From NCBI RefSeq assembly GCF_010119195.1, contig NZ_WRXL01000008.1, forward strand, positions 1-64,000: a DNA stretch of 64,000 bases, in the 5' to 3' direction. Made by a program: the position numbers and the translations under genes. Positions 50,975-60,564 of this stretch are shown here, one piece after another. How positions within the stretch are numbered: position 1 is the first letter of the stretch; every line of letters begins with the position of its first letter. Origin of the DNA: Haloarcula salina. Its GTDB lineage: Archaea; Halobacteriota; Halobacteria; Halobacteriales; Haloarculaceae. The notes beneath the pieces were generated by a model, which did no database searches, was not told the DNA's origin, and saw nothing but the letters and a program-made list of their open reading frames with translations.

Positions 50975-52081
50975 ATGGAGCCAGCCGAACTTCGGGCGTC
51001 GATTCCGGCGCTCGACCGCTGTACCTACTTCAACACTGGCGCGAGCGGCCCGACGCCGCGTCCGGTCGTCGATAGCGCGACGGCGTTTCTCGAACGCCAC
51101 GCCTTCGAGGCCCCGTGCGGCGAGGGACCCTACACCGTCGCCTGGGACGCGATGACGGGGGCCCGCGAGGTCGTCGCCGATCATCTCGGAACCGACGCCG
51201 AGACCGTCGCGTTCACCCAGAGCACGGCCGACGGCGTGAACCTCGTCGCCGGCGCGATCGACTGGCAACCCGGGGACGTGGTCGTCCGAACCGACCTCGA
51301 ACACCCGGCCGGGTCGCTCCCGTGGGACCGCCTGGCCGACACCCACGACGTCGAGGTCCGCGTCGTGGAGACCGAGGGCGGCCGACTCGACCTCGACGAC
51401 GTTCGAGCGGCCGTCGCGGACGCCCGGCTCGTGACGCTGAGTTCGCTCACCTGGACCCATGGGACTCGATTCCCGGTCCCGGAGGTCGTCGACATCGCGC
51501 ACGAGGCGGGCGCCCAGGTGCTCGTCGACGCCGTCCAGTCCGTCGGCCAGCACCCCGTCGACGTGACCGAGTGGGGCGCGGACTTCGTCGCGGCGGCGGG
51601 CCACAAGTGGCTGCTCGGCGTCTGGGGCGGCGGGCTCCTCTACGTCGACCCGGACGCCTACGACCGCTTCCAGCAGACCCGCATCGGTTACCGGAGCGTC
51701 GAGGAACCGACAGCCGACGACTACGCGTACCACGAGGGCGCGCGCCGCTTCGAGGTCGGGACTACGTCGCCAGTCCCCTACGTCGCGCTCGCCACCGCAG
51801 TCGAGACCATCGAGGCGGTCGGTCTCGACACCGTAGAGGCCCGCGTCGAGCGGCTGACCGACCGACTCAAAGACGGCCTCGGCGACCGGCTCTTGAGCCC
51901 GCGCGAGTACGAGTCGGGACTCGTGACGTTCGCCGTCGACGACCCCGACGCGACGGTCGAGCGCCTCGCCGACGAGGGAATCGTCGCCCGCCAACTGCCG
52001 TTCCCGGACGGGGCGGTGCGAGCGTCGGTCCACGTGTTCAACACGGCCGACGACGTGGACCGTCTGCTCGACGCGCTGTAG
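50975..52081 (+). CDS. class V aminotransferase / cysteine desulfurase-like
   Basis: A 368-residue PLP enzyme. The N-terminus has YFNTGASGPTPRPVVDSA, and the PLP lysine is in AAGHKWLLGVWGGG with the preceding LVDAVQSVGQ aspartate. THGTRFPVPEVVDIAHEAGA is typical of class V members such as isopenicillin N epimerase-like or selenocysteine lyase-like enzymes. The usual catalytic-loop cysteine of desulfurases is not visible, so the substrate is unclear. The ATG at 50975 fits the conserved start. Confidence 0.82.
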   Translation: MEPAELRASIPALDRCTYFNTGASGPTPRPVVDSATAFLERHAFEAPCGEGPYTVAWDAMTGAREVVADHLGTDAETVAFTQSTADGVNLVAGAIDWQPGDVVVRTDLEHPAGSLPWDRLADTHDVEVRVVETEGGRLDLDDVRAAVADARLVTLSSLTWTHGTRFPVPEVVDIAHEAGAQVLVDAVQSVGQHPVDVTEWGADFVAAAGHKWLLGVWGGGLLYVDPDAYDRFQQTRIGYRSVEEPTADDYAYHEGARRFEVGTTSPVPYVALATAVETIEAVGLDTVEARVERLTDRLKDGLGDRLLSPREYESGLVTFAVDDPDATVERLADEGIVARQLPFPDGAVRASVHVFNTADDVDRLLDAL

Positions 52082-52139
52082 CGCCGGCACGGTCGCCGCG
52101 GACCGCACTTTCTTGCTCCGCCGGGTCGTTCGCGCTCGC

Positions 52140-53435
52140 ATGGACGAACGCGCCGTCGTCACCTGCTTCCTGCGCAGCGAGGGCGAGGTGTTGCTGTTGC
52201 GCCGGAGCGACGCCGTGGGGTCGTACGCGGGCCGGTGGGGCGGCGTCGCGGGCCACGTCGCCGACGACGACGGTCGCGACCGGGAGCCGGAGGCGGCCGC
52301 ACAGGCGGAGATTCAGGAGGAGACCGGGCTCGGCGACGCGGTCGCGCTGCTCCGTCGGGGAGCACCGTTTCCCGTCGAGGACGCCGACCGCGGGACCCGG
52401 TGGGTCGTCCACCCGTTCCTGTTCGACTGTGCCTCCCGCGACGTGCGGGCCAACGAGGAGACGACGGAGACGGCGTGGGTCCACCCGCCCGAGATACTGC
52501 GCCGCGAGACGGTGCCGCGGCTGTGGACCTCCTACGACCGGGTTCGGCCCCGTGTCGCGACGGTCCGCGAGGATCGCACGCACGGCTCCGCGTGGATCTC
52601 GTTGCGAGCGCTCGAAGTCCTCCGGGACGAGGCCGCTCTCGCGGCGACCGGGCGAGCAGACGAACTGGAGACGGCAGAGCGCGCCGGCGACGACTGGGGC
52701 GCGCTCGCGACCCTCGCCCGCGCGCTCCGCGAGGCCCGCCCCTCGATGGTCGTGGTCGCCAACCGCGTCGACCGCGCGATGCACGCCGTCGCCGACCGCA
52801 CGCCGTCTGCGGTCGAGCGGGCGGCGACCGAGGCGCTGACGGACGCCGTGAGCGCGGACGGGGTCGCCGCGGCCGTGGCCGCCGACCACGTCGGCGACCG
52901 CGTCGCCACCCTCTCGCGGTCGGGAACGGTCCGGACGGTCCTCGCCGCCGCCGGACCCTCCGCCGTCCTCGTCGCCGAGTCGCGACCGGGACGGGAGGGC
53001 GTCGGCGTCGCCGAAGCGCTCGCCGACGACGCCGCGGTGACGCTGACTACCGACGCGGCCTTCGGGCACGAACTGGCCGCGTGGGACGCCGAGACGCTCG
53101 TCGTCGGCGCGGACCGCGTCCTCCCGGACGGTCGGGTCGTCAACAAGGTCGGGACCCGCGCGGCGGCGCTGTCGGCGGCCGCTGCGGGCGCGGACTGCTA
53201 CGCGGTCTGTGCCACGGACAAGGTCGCGCCGTCCGCCGACTGGGAGCGCGAGGACCGCGACCCCACGGAGGTGTACGACGGCGACGCCGCCGTCGACGTG
53301 GCGAACCCGACGTTCGACGTGACGCCGGCGGACGCGGTGACCGTCGTCACGGAGCGGGGCGTCCTCGACGCCGAGGATATCGGGGCGGTCGCCGACGCCC
53401 ACCGAGAGCGAGGCGAGTGGCTCGAAGACGGGTGA
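52140..53435 (+). CDS. fusion of a NUDIX domain and an eIF2B-like domain
   Basis: A 431-residue fusion. Residues 1-150 form a NUDIX fold (VVTCFLRSEGEVLLLRRSDAV, then AEIQEETGL as the box). The box keeps the glutamates but has Ala in place of the conserved Arg before them. Residues 190-420 form an eIF2B/ribose-1,5-bisphosphate-isomerase-type domain with LVVGADRVLPDGRVVNKVGTRAAAL. The NUDIX half could hydrolyse a nucleotide or sugar phosphate that feeds the isomerase-type half. Such fusions are seen in haloarchaea; the function is not established. Confidence 0.82.
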   Translation: MDERAVVTCFLRSEGEVLLLRRSDAVGSYAGRWGGVAGHVADDDGRDREPEAAAQAEIQEETGLGDAVALLRRGAPFPVEDADRGTRWVVHPFLFDCASRDVRANEETTETAWVHPPEILRRETVPRLWTSYDRVRPRVATVREDRTHGSAWISLRALEVLRDEAALAATGRADELETAERAGDDWGALATLARALREARPSMVVVANRVDRAMHAVADRTPSAVERAATEALTDAVSADGVAAAVAADHVGDRVATLSRSGTVRTVLAAAGPSAVLVAESRPGREGVGVAEALADDAAVTLTTDAAFGHELAAWDAETLVVGADRVLPDGRVVNKVGTRAAALSAAAAGADCYAVCATDKVAPSADWEREDRDPTEVYDGDAAVDVANPTFDVTPADAVTVVTERGVLDAEDIGAVADAHRERGEWLEDG

Positions 53436-53454
53436 CCCAATTGCGGGGCCGCTG

Positions 53455-54201
53455 TCACTGCTCGTCCAGCACGACCGGCACGCCGGCCTCGGCCACGTCC
53501 GCGGCGAACTCCCGGGAGTCGGCTTCGAGGTTCGAGAAGGTGTTGTAGTGGACCGGCAGGACGAGGTCCGGTTCGACGGTCGCGGCCAGCGCGGCGGCCT
53601 CGTGGCGGTCCATCGTCGCCCGCGGGCCGATTGGCGGACACAGCAGCGACACGTCGAGCGTCCGATGGCCGGGGAGCACGTCCGAGTCGCCGGGATAGAA
53701 CACCCTGGTTCCGTCGAGCGCGATCATGAAGCCGCAGCCGAACCCCTCGGGGTGGTACGGCGTCCCGTCCGGGAGCGTGTGCGGACCGTCCGGTTCGTTG
53801 TACGCCGGCGTCGACCAGATGGGCACGTCGTCGACGGTGACCTGCGACTTCATTCCCACCTCGACGACCTCGTACCCGAGCGAGGAGATGGGCGGGAGGT
53901 CGCGGTCGCCGACGCGCTCGTCGATGCCTTCGTAGGCGACGATGGTCGCGTCGTCGCTCGCCACGCGCTCGATGCCGTCCGGGTCGTAGTGATGGACGTG
54001 GGTGACACAGACCACGTCCCCGTCTCCCGCCCGGTAGTCGCTGCTGGGCGGGTGGCCGATGCCGTCGACGTGGGGCTCCCACTCGCCGGTGAGGACGCCG
54101 TACCGGCCCGGGTCGACGTACACCACGTCGCGCTCCCCGGCGAAGCGGAGCGTGGCGTAGCCGAGCCAGTCGACGGTGAGCCCGTCGTGTCGAATCGTCA
54201 T
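53455..54201 (-). CDS. MBL-fold metallohydrolase-like protein
   Basis: A 248-residue metallo-beta-lactamase-fold protein resembling the UlaG-like group. The metal motif reads VTHVHHYDPDGIERV, departing from the canonical HxHxDH by one residue. The second-half ligands FYPGDSD and VLPVHYNTFSN are present. It is convergent with the NUDIX fusion gene (about 20 bases). The substrate is not known. Confidence 0.82.
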   Translation of the reverse strand: MTIRHDGLTVDWLGYATLRFAGERDVVYVDPGRYGVLTGEWEPHVDGIGHPPSSDYRAGDGDVVCVTHVHHYDPDGIERVASDDATIVAYEGIDERVGDRDLPPISSLGYEVVEVGMKSQVTVDDVPIWSTPAYNEPDGPHTLPDGTPYHPEGFGCGFMIALDGTRVFYPGDSDVLPGHRTLDVSLLCPPIGPRATMDRHEAAALAATVEPDLVLPVHYNTFSNLEADSREFAADVAEAGVPVVLDEQ

Positions 54202-54294
54202 TGTGCTCCGTACGGGCTACACCCTGAATAAGTCAGCTACTCGTCGGCGTCAGCGGGCCGAAGATATAACTCCAGTCCGCCTGTCGATTCCGGC

Positions 54295-55431
54295 GTGCGA
54301 AACTTCCACATCACGACGGTCTGGGGCATCCCGATCCGAGTCAACATCTCGCTGCTGGTCTTCCTGCCGGTCCTGGCCTGGATTATCGGAAGCGGGGCGC
54401 AGATCGAGGTGTACGCGGGCATCGTGAGCGGACTCGCCGGCGTGTCGCTGGACCTGGGTCGATTGACGGCGGGCTCGATGCCGTGGTTCATCGGGGGTGC
54501 CGCGGCGGTGGGACTGTTCGTCAGCGTCGCTCTGCACGAGCTGGGGCACGCCTGGGCGGCGATGCGGTACGGGCTGCGCGTCGAGTCGATCACGCTGTGG
54601 ATCCTCGGCGGCCTCGCCAGCCTCGAAGCCATGCCCAAGGAGTGGAACCGCGAACTGGTCATCGCGCTCGCGGGTCCCGCGGTCAGCGTCCTCGTCGGCG
54701 TCGCCTGCTACGCCGCGCTGTTCGCCATCCCGGCCAGCGCGCAGGTGACGCTGTTCCTCGTCGGCTGGCTGGCGGTCACGAACCTCCTGCTGGCCGTGTT
54801 CAACATGCTGCCGGCGTTCCCGATGGACGGCGGCCGGGTCCTGCGGGCGCTGCTGTCACGGAACCGGCCCTACGCCGTGGCGACCCGGATCGCGTCCCGC
54901 ATCGGGACCGGGTTCGCCGTGCTGTTCGCCGTGGTCGGCGTCCTCTCGATCAGCCCGATGCTGCTGTTGCTCGCGCTGTTCGTCTACGGCGCGGCCGCGA
55001 GCGAGTCCCGGTCCGTCGCGCTCGCCGCGCTGCTCGAAGGCATGACCGTCGACGACGTTGCGAGTCCGCTCGAAGCGACCATCGACGCGGACGCGACCGT
55101 CGAGGACCTGGTCGACCGGATGTTCGCCGACCGTCGGACCGAGTTCGCGGTCACGCGCGGCGGCGACGTGGTCGGAGTCGTCACCGTCGCGGACTTCCGA
55201 GCGCTGTCCAAGGCCCAGCGCGAGGCCGACAGCGTCACCGACCTGATGGAGACCGACCTCCCGCGGTTCGCCGCGGAGACGCCGGCGTTCGACGCCCTCG
55301 TCGAACTCGACACCGGCCGGGCGACCGCCGCGTTCGTCGACGGCCCCGAGGGGACCCGCGTCGTCACGCGAGCGGACTTCGCCAGCGCGATGGAGATGCG
55401 TCGCCTCATGGGCTCGCCGGAGCCGTTCTGA
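54295..55431 (+). CDS. site-2 protease (M50) with tandem CBS domains
   Basis: A 378-residue intramembrane metalloprotease starting at GTG. The zinc motif HELGHAW lies in the second or third membrane segment (residues about 80-86), and PAFPMDGGRVLRALL carries the Asp of the active site. Two CBS domains follow at about 245-365, on the cytoplasmic side, perhaps binding adenine nucleotides. It is predicted to cut membrane-bound regulators. The short catalytic core is typical of archaeal RseP/SpoIVFB-type enzymes. Confidence 0.92.
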   Translation: MRNFHITTVWGIPIRVNISLLVFLPVLAWIIGSGAQIEVYAGIVSGLAGVSLDLGRLTAGSMPWFIGGAAAVGLFVSVALHELGHAWAAMRYGLRVESITLWILGGLASLEAMPKEWNRELVIALAGPAVSVLVGVACYAALFAIPASAQVTLFLVGWLAVTNLLLAVFNMLPAFPMDGGRVLRALLSRNRPYAVATRIASRIGTGFAVLFAVVGVLSISPMLLLLALFVYGAAASESRSVALAALLEGMTVDDVASPLEATIDADATVEDLVDRMFADRRTEFAVTRGGDVVGVVTVADFRALSKAQREADSVTDLMETDLPRFAAETPAFDALVELDTGRATAAFVDGPEGTRVVTRADFASAMEMRRLMGSPEPF

Positions 55432-55505
55432 CCGGCGCGACACCGCCCCGTCTGGCGACGACGAGGCGGTACTGCAAAGAGGCGTCGACGCGGACCACCT
55501 GACGA

Positions 55506-56360
55506 ATGCAATCCGGGCTCGTCGAACTGTTCGCCGGCGTCGTCGGCACCGACCCGCTGATAAACGGCCTCGTCGGCGGGATCATCATCGCGCTGATGAA
55601 TCTCTTCGGCGCGTCGCTCGTGTTCGTCTGGCGCGACCCCTCCGAGCGGGCGCTCGACGCCGCGCTCGGCTTCGCCGCCGGCGTGATGCTCGCCGCCGCG
55701 TTTACGAGCCTCATCCTCCCCGGCATCGAGGAGTACTCCGCCGGCAATCCGATCCCGACCCTCGTCGGCGTCGCACTGGGCGCGCTCTTTCTGGACCAGG
55801 CGGACGGGCTGGTCCCCCACGCGCACTATCTCTTGACGGGCCGCCGGCGGACCGACGCCGCCAACCCCAGTCAGTCCCTGCCGGTCGACGAGGCGCGGCT
55901 GACCGGCGTCGTCCTGTTCATCCTCGCCATCACGCTGCACAACATGCCGGAGGGACTCGCCGTCGGCGTCGGCTTCGGCGCGGCCGGCGGCGACCCGGCA
56001 CAGCTAGGTGGGGCGATCTCGCTGATGCTCGCCATCGGCATCCAGAACATTCCCGAAGGGCTCGCCGTCTCCGTCGCGGCGATCAACGCCGGCCTCGACC
56101 GCCGCCTCTACGCCGCCTTCGCCGGTATTCGGGCGGGCGTCGTCGAGATCCCGCTCGCCGTGCTCGGGGCCGTCGCGGTCACGCTCGTCGAACCGCTCCT
56201 GCCCTACGCGATGGGTTTCGCCGCCGGGGCGATGCTGTTCGTCATCTCCGACGAGATCATCCCCGAGACGCACCAGCACGGCTACGAGCGGGTCGCCACG
56301 CTCGGGCTGATGATCGGAATCATCGTCATGCTGTACCTGGACATCTCGCTGGCCGCGTGA
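55506..56360 (+). CDS. ZIP-family divalent metal transporter
   Basis: A 284-residue ZIP/GufA-like transporter with about eight helices. The metal-binding helix pair reads HNMPEGLAVGVGFG and IQNIPEGLAVSVAA, with the His and Glu of the binuclear site; the latter helix has Gln in place of the usual second His. It probably imports zinc or another divalent ion. A 75-base gap separates it from the protease gene. Confidence 0.9.
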   Translation: MQSGLVELFAGVVGTDPLINGLVGGIIIALMNLFGASLVFVWRDPSERALDAALGFAAGVMLAAAFTSLILPGIEEYSAGNPIPTLVGVALGALFLDQADGLVPHAHYLLTGRRRTDAANPSQSLPVDEARLTGVVLFILAITLHNMPEGLAVGVGFGAAGGDPAQLGGAISLMLAIGIQNIPEGLAVSVAAINAGLDRRLYAAFAGIRAGVVEIPLAVLGAVAVTLVEPLLPYAMGFAAGAMLFVISDEIIPETHQHGYERVATLGLMIGIIVMLYLDISLAA

Positions 56361-56387
56361 GCCGAGCGCGGCCGAGCGAAACGCCGC

Positions 56388-56687
56388 TCACTCCTCGTAG
56401 GGCCAGTTCGGGTCGCGGTCGATGCCGTCCGGCGACTCGCAGTCGCCGACCTCGTCCGGCGTGCACGCGCCGTGCTCGCGGAAGTTCTCGCGGGCGTCGC
56501 GCAGCGACACGTGGTTCGTGTCGCTGACGTACTCGTCGTCGCCGAACTGAATCGGGTCGTCGAGCCAGTGACACACCGGACACATCTCGTAGGACCCGGG
56601 CCGACCCTCGGGGAGCGTCCGGTAGCCACAGCACGGGCAGTAGCCGAGCTCCCGCGCAGCGGGGTTGCCGGGCGTCTCGGTCGACAT
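56388..56687 (-). CDS. CPCC family cysteine-rich protein
   Basis: A 99-residue acidic protein with CPCCGYRTL (residues 17-25) and CPVCHWLDD (36-44), the pattern of CPCC-type proteins, probably binding one zinc. The acidic C-terminus contains CTPDEVGDCESPDG, adding two further cysteines. No function is established. Confidence 0.82.
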   Translation of the reverse strand: MSTETPGNPAARELGYCPCCGYRTLPEGRPGSYEMCPVCHWLDDPIQFGDDEYVSDTNHVSLRDARENFREHGACTPDEVGDCESPDGIDRDPNWPYEE

Positions 56688-56778
56688 GAATTCTGGTATG
56701 TGTCGTCACACCAAAGCGTTTCCGACTGTTCACGCCCTGCTTCGTCAGGGATGGACGCCAGTTGCCGGGGCGACGCGT

Positions 56779-57066
56779 TCAGTCGTCCGACTGCGCGTCC
56801 TCGACGCGCCCGGCGTACTCTTCGAGTTCGGCGGCGAGTTCGCGCGCCTGTGCGGCCGAGAGCGTGACAGAGTCCGCGTGGGGCTTCACCGCGTCGAGGT
56901 CGGTGTTGTCCATCTCCAACTGGAGTTCGACGTGGTCCGGATTCTTTCGCGGCGCGGTCACGTTCAGCACCGCCAGCGCTTCGTCTTCGAAGCCGTGGCC
57001 CTCTACCTCGCCGTCGAGCAGGTCGAAGGTCGTGTACGCGTTGACCTTCATGATGCGGTCGACCAT
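56779..57066 (-). CDS. DUF6360-like protein
   Basis: A 95-residue protein beginning MVDRIMKVNAYTTFDLLDGEVEGHGFEDEA. Its layout, a beta-rich half with ALAVLNVTAPRKNP and a helix SAAQARELAAELEEYAGRVE, resembles haloarchaeal proteins I recall as DUF6360. The start at 57066 could also be the next Met. The stop of the next gene is 25 bases away on the same strand. Function unknown. Confidence 0.65.
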   Translation of the reverse strand: MVDRIMKVNAYTTFDLLDGEVEGHGFEDEALAVLNVTAPRKNPDHVELQLEMDNTDLDAVKPHADSVTLSAAQARELAAELEEYAGRVEDAQSDD

Positions 57067-57090
57067 ACCCGCGGTTGGCGTCGGGCCGAC

Positions 57091-58263
57091 TTAATCCCGG
57101 CCTTCCGACGCGTCGACCCCTTCGTACCCGACCCGCTCGGCGTCCGCCGCGGCGCGCTCGACGGCCGCGTCCAGATCGAACTCCCTGACGACTTCGCCGT
57201 CCCTGACGAGCGGTCCCATGAGCGACTCGGCGTTCTCCGGCCCCTCGCGGCTCGCGAGGCCGACGTGGTGGCCGCCGTCGGCGGTCCGGTACACCGACTT
57301 CTTGCCGGTGAGTTTGCCCCGCTTTGCCGCCGGTTCGCCGTCCACCTCGACGAGGTCCAGCGCGAAGTCCAGCGGGTCGGCGTTGGCGACGTAGCTCCCG
57401 ACGCCGAAGCCGTCGGCCACGTCGCGGAGGTCGCGCAGTTCGGTGGGCCCGAGCCCGCCCGAGATGAACAGGTCCACGTCCTCGTGGCCGTAGGCGTCGA
57501 GCGTCCAGCGGACCTCGCGGATGATGTGTCGGAAGTCCCCGCGGCGAGAGCCGGTCGTGTCCAGGCGGACGCCGTCGAGGTCCGCGATCGCCTCGGCCGC
57601 CCGAAGCGCCTCGTCCGTCTCGTCGCTGTAGGTGTCCGTCAGCGCGATGCGCGGCGTCTCCGCTGGGACGCCCTCGTCGAACGCTTGCCACGCCTCCTCC
57701 TGATTGCCGCGACCGAAGCAGATGACCAGCGCGTGGGGCATCGTCCCGCCCGCCTCGCGGCCGATGACCTCGCCCGCGGCGACGTTCGAGATGCCGTCGA
57801 GGCCGCCCAGCAGCGCCGCCCGCTCGATCATCGCGGCGATGGAGGGGTGGACGTGTCGGGATCCGAAGGACAGCACCGTCGACTCAGGCGCGGCGTGGCG
57901 CGCTTCGAGCGCCCGCGTGGCGACGCCGGTCGGGTGCGAGAGGAAGCCGAGCAGCGCCGTTTCCAGCCGGCAGAACTCCCGATACGGCCCCTCGATTCGC
58001 ATCACCGGACCGCCGTCGAACAGTTGCCCCTCGGGGAGGGCGTCGGCGTCGATGGCCAGCCCATCGAGCAACTGTGCGGCGTCTTTCAGCCCGGCCAGCA
58101 CCTTCCAGGTCCCCGTCGCGAACTGGTTCGCCGTGACCTCCGCCACGACCTCCGGGTTCTTTCCCGCGTGCTCCAGCGCCTCCATCGTCCGGTCGAAGTA
58201 GGCGTCGGTCGCCCGGCCGTCGCGAATCGCCTCCGGCGAGACGATGTCGAACTCCTCGGTCAT
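57091..58263 (-). CDS. pncB: nicotinate phosphoribosyltransferase
   Basis: A 390-residue enzyme joining nicotinate and PRPP to nicotinate mononucleotide, a salvage step to NAD. TANQFATGTWKVLAGLKDAA, RLETALLGFLSHPTGVATRA, ESTVLSFGSRHVHPSIAAM and LFISGGLGPTELRDL are typical of the archaeal/Pab-type family, with a catalytic His and the conserved SGG motif. The length matches this type. The nicotinamidase-like hydrolase at 62112 could supply nicotinate. Confidence 0.92.
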   Translation of the reverse strand: MTEEFDIVSPEAIRDGRATDAYFDRTMEALEHAGKNPEVVAEVTANQFATGTWKVLAGLKDAAQLLDGLAIDADALPEGQLFDGGPVMRIEGPYREFCRLETALLGFLSHPTGVATRALEARHAAPESTVLSFGSRHVHPSIAAMIERAALLGGLDGISNVAAGEVIGREAGGTMPHALVICFGRGNQEEAWQAFDEGVPAETPRIALTDTYSDETDEALRAAEAIADLDGVRLDTTGSRRGDFRHIIREVRWTLDAYGHEDVDLFISGGLGPTELRDLRDVADGFGVGSYVANADPLDFALDLVEVDGEPAAKRGKLTGKKSVYRTADGGHHVGLASREGPENAESLMGPLVRDGEVVREFDLDAAVERAAADAERVGYEGVDASEGRD

Positions 58264-58395
58264 TGTCCCGTGTTCGGCCGTGCGAGGGAAAAAGCGGTCC
58301 GGTCGACGGTCACGCTTTGCCCCCGCAGCGAGGGACGCCTCCGCCGTGGCCCGTCCTCGTAACGCTTTCTACGTCGCCATCGCTACCCGTCGGGC

Positions 58396-59193
58396 GTGCT
58401 CAGTCCCCGCCGCTCCGTCGCCCTCCTGCTCGCGCTCGCGCTGCTCGCCGCCGGCATCGGCCTCGGCGGCTCGCAGTACCGGACGGCCACCGGCTACGCC
58501 GCGACGACGGGCACGGTCGAGACCGTCGAGATGGACAGCTACGCCGAGATCGGCCGACCCACGCTCGGCGGCAACCGGTACTACCGGCCGAACGTGACCT
58601 ACACCTACCGCGTCGAGGGCCGGACCTACACCGGTCGCGACGTCGCGTTCGGCAGCGACGTGGACACGAACCAGCGGGACCGCGCCGCGCGGGTGCTGGC
58701 GAACTACGCCGAGGGGTCGCCGGTCACCGTCCGCTACGACCCGGACGACCCCGGCGACGCCTACCTCGCCCAGCGCTTCGACTTCTTCCCCGTCGGCGTG
58801 CTGGTCGCGCTCGGCCTCCTGCTGCTGGGCGACGCGCTGACGCCGCGAACGCGGTGGCTCCGCTTCGTCCTGTCGAAGATTCCGCTGAACCAGAGCGAAC
58901 GGAGTCCACTCTCACGGACCGACACCGACGACCGCGTTCCCGACGACCCGACGCGGATTCTCGACCGGACGGACGCCGAGACCGGCGATTCGGACGGCGG
59001 CGGTTCGGACCCGGATGCGCCGGTCAGCGGCCGCTGGGCCGTCGTCCTCTGGGCGCTCTGTGGCCTCGCCGCGCTCGGGACGGTGGGCGGCTACCTCGCC
59101 GTCTCCCGGCCGCCACACGATCTGACCGCCTACGCGACGGCCGTCGTCACCGTCACGGGATTCGGCCGCTTCGCGTACCGCCGCGTCAGCTGA
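58396..59193 (+). CDS. DUF3592 membrane protein
   Basis: A 265-residue protein starting at GTG. A hydrophobic helix (about 6-24) is followed by an outside beta domain with TTGTVETVEMD, YYRPNVTYTYRVEGRTYTG and GSPVTVRYDPDDPGDAYL, which is DUF3592. A second helix (about 132-150), an acidic linker of about 60 residues and two further helices complete it. The role is unknown. Confidence 0.8.
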   Translation: MLSPRRSVALLLALALLAAGIGLGGSQYRTATGYAATTGTVETVEMDSYAEIGRPTLGGNRYYRPNVTYTYRVEGRTYTGRDVAFGSDVDTNQRDRAARVLANYAEGSPVTVRYDPDDPGDAYLAQRFDFFPVGVLVALGLLLLGDALTPRTRWLRFVLSKIPLNQSERSPLSRTDTDDRVPDDPTRILDRTDAETGDSDGGGSDPDAPVSGRWAVVLWALCGLAALGTVGGYLAVSRPPHDLTAYATAVVTVTGFGRFAYRRVS

Positions 59194-59199
59194 TCGCGT

Positions 59200-60564
59200 T
59201 CAGGTCTCGGCTCGGTGAATCTCGCTCAGGTCGCCGACCGTCGGGCCGTTGACGATGCGGACCGTCTTGCCCGACCTGACGACGCGGAACGCGTCGGCGA
59301 ACTGGTCGCCCTCGGGGACGACGTAGACGTTCGCTCGCAGTTGGCTGGCGTCGTGTTCCTCCACCAGCGCGCCGCGGTAGGCGTCGGCGAACTCGCGGGC
59401 GTCCTCCTCGGTGTCCCAGCGCGTCTCCCAGACGTAGCCGTAGCCGCCCGAACCGTTCCGGTACGGCACGACGAGGTCGCCGGCCCAGCCCTCGGAGGCC
59501 TCGCTCTCGTAGCTGTAGCGGTCGCCGTCGGTCTGGTCGTTGTGGTAGACGGTCGCGTAGATGGACGCCTCGCCGACGGTGTCGCCGACCGGGTCGTGGT
59601 CGAAGCGGTCCCACGCGTCGGACGAGCGGTCCGAAACGTCGACGGCGACCGGCTTCTCGTCGGGGTACTTCTCGGGGTGGAGCACCTGCTCGGTGCTGTC
59701 CGGGAAGTCGTCGTGCAGCGCGTCGACGGCGTCCCAGCCGCCGTCCTCACGGATCGAGTGGACGAACGCCGGCCCGGTGACGTAGGGCTGGTAGAGCACG
59801 GTGAACAGCCCCTCGTTGTAGCTCGGCTGCTGTGTCGCACTCTCGTTGCCGTCACCGCTGCCCTCCGACGCGCGGTCCGGGAGCGCGATGCACTCCCACT
59901 GGTCGCCACAGCGCCGCTCGTAGAAGATCCGGACGTAGTTCGCCTCGCCCTCGGTGACGCCCTGGCGCGAGAGCTGGGTGTCCTGGGTCTCCGCGGAGCC
60001 GTTCAGGCCGAACTGCTGGTCCTGGAGCGCGTGGACCAGTTCGTGCGACAGCGTGCGCCGGTCGATCTGGGGCGTCTCCGTCGGGCTGACGATGACGATC
60101 TCGTCGCGGCTCGGCGAGTAGTACCCCTGGACCGTCGTCGAGAGCGTGTCGTCCAGTTCCTCGCTGCTGCCCGAGTCCTCGCCGATGAGGAGGAGCGCCT
60201 CCCACACCTGGTCGTTCCAGGGGTCCTCCGGCGGCCCGCCGCCGCTCCCGTTGCCGCGCGAGCGGTTGCGGTACTCGGCTCGCGAGATGACCGACACGGG
60301 GACCGACTCTTCGAACTCCCGCTGTCGGATCTGCTCGACGCGGGCCATCGTCCGGGCGACGACGGCCTCGCGCTCCGTCTCGTTCAGCCCGTCGCCGGTC
60401 GTCACGCGAACGGGGTCGTCGTACCAGTAGCCGTCCTCCCAGCCGATCGCGTCCTCGCCGGCCGGCGTCGCCGGGTGGTCGCTCCCGCCGAACGACGGGA
60501 CCGAACAGCCGGCGAGGACCGCGGCGAGCGCCAGCGACAGCGCGAGCAGGCGCTCCCTACGCAT
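59200..60564 (-). CDS. Hvo_1808-type surface lipoprotein with an HELVH motif
   Basis: A 454-residue lipoprotein. The signal peptide ends in the lipobox LAGC (Cys20). The family core includes GYWYDDPVRVTTGDGLNETEREAVVARTMARVEQIR. A zincin-like motif HELVH is at 174-178 and a possible third ligand EGEA follows at 205-208. A second half contains aromatic and acidic residues (YHNDQTDGDRYSYES). It overlaps the next paralogue by eight bases. A surface metalloprotease is a plausible inference. Confidence 0.85.
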   Translation of the reverse strand: MRRERLLALSLALAAVLAGCSVPSFGGSDHPATPAGEDAIGWEDGYWYDDPVRVTTGDGLNETEREAVVARTMARVEQIRQREFEESVPVSVISRAEYRNRSRGNGSGGGPPEDPWNDQVWEALLLIGEDSGSSEELDDTLSTTVQGYYSPSRDEIVIVSPTETPQIDRRTLSHELVHALQDQQFGLNGSAETQDTQLSRQGVTEGEANYVRIFYERRCGDQWECIALPDRASEGSGDGNESATQQPSYNEGLFTVLYQPYVTGPAFVHSIREDGGWDAVDALHDDFPDSTEQVLHPEKYPDEKPVAVDVSDRSSDAWDRFDHDPVGDTVGEASIYATVYHNDQTDGDRYSYESEASEGWAGDLVVPYRNGSGGYGYVWETRWDTEEDAREFADAYRGALVEEHDASQLRANVYVVPEGDQFADAFRVVRSGKTVRIVNGPTVGDLSEIHRAET

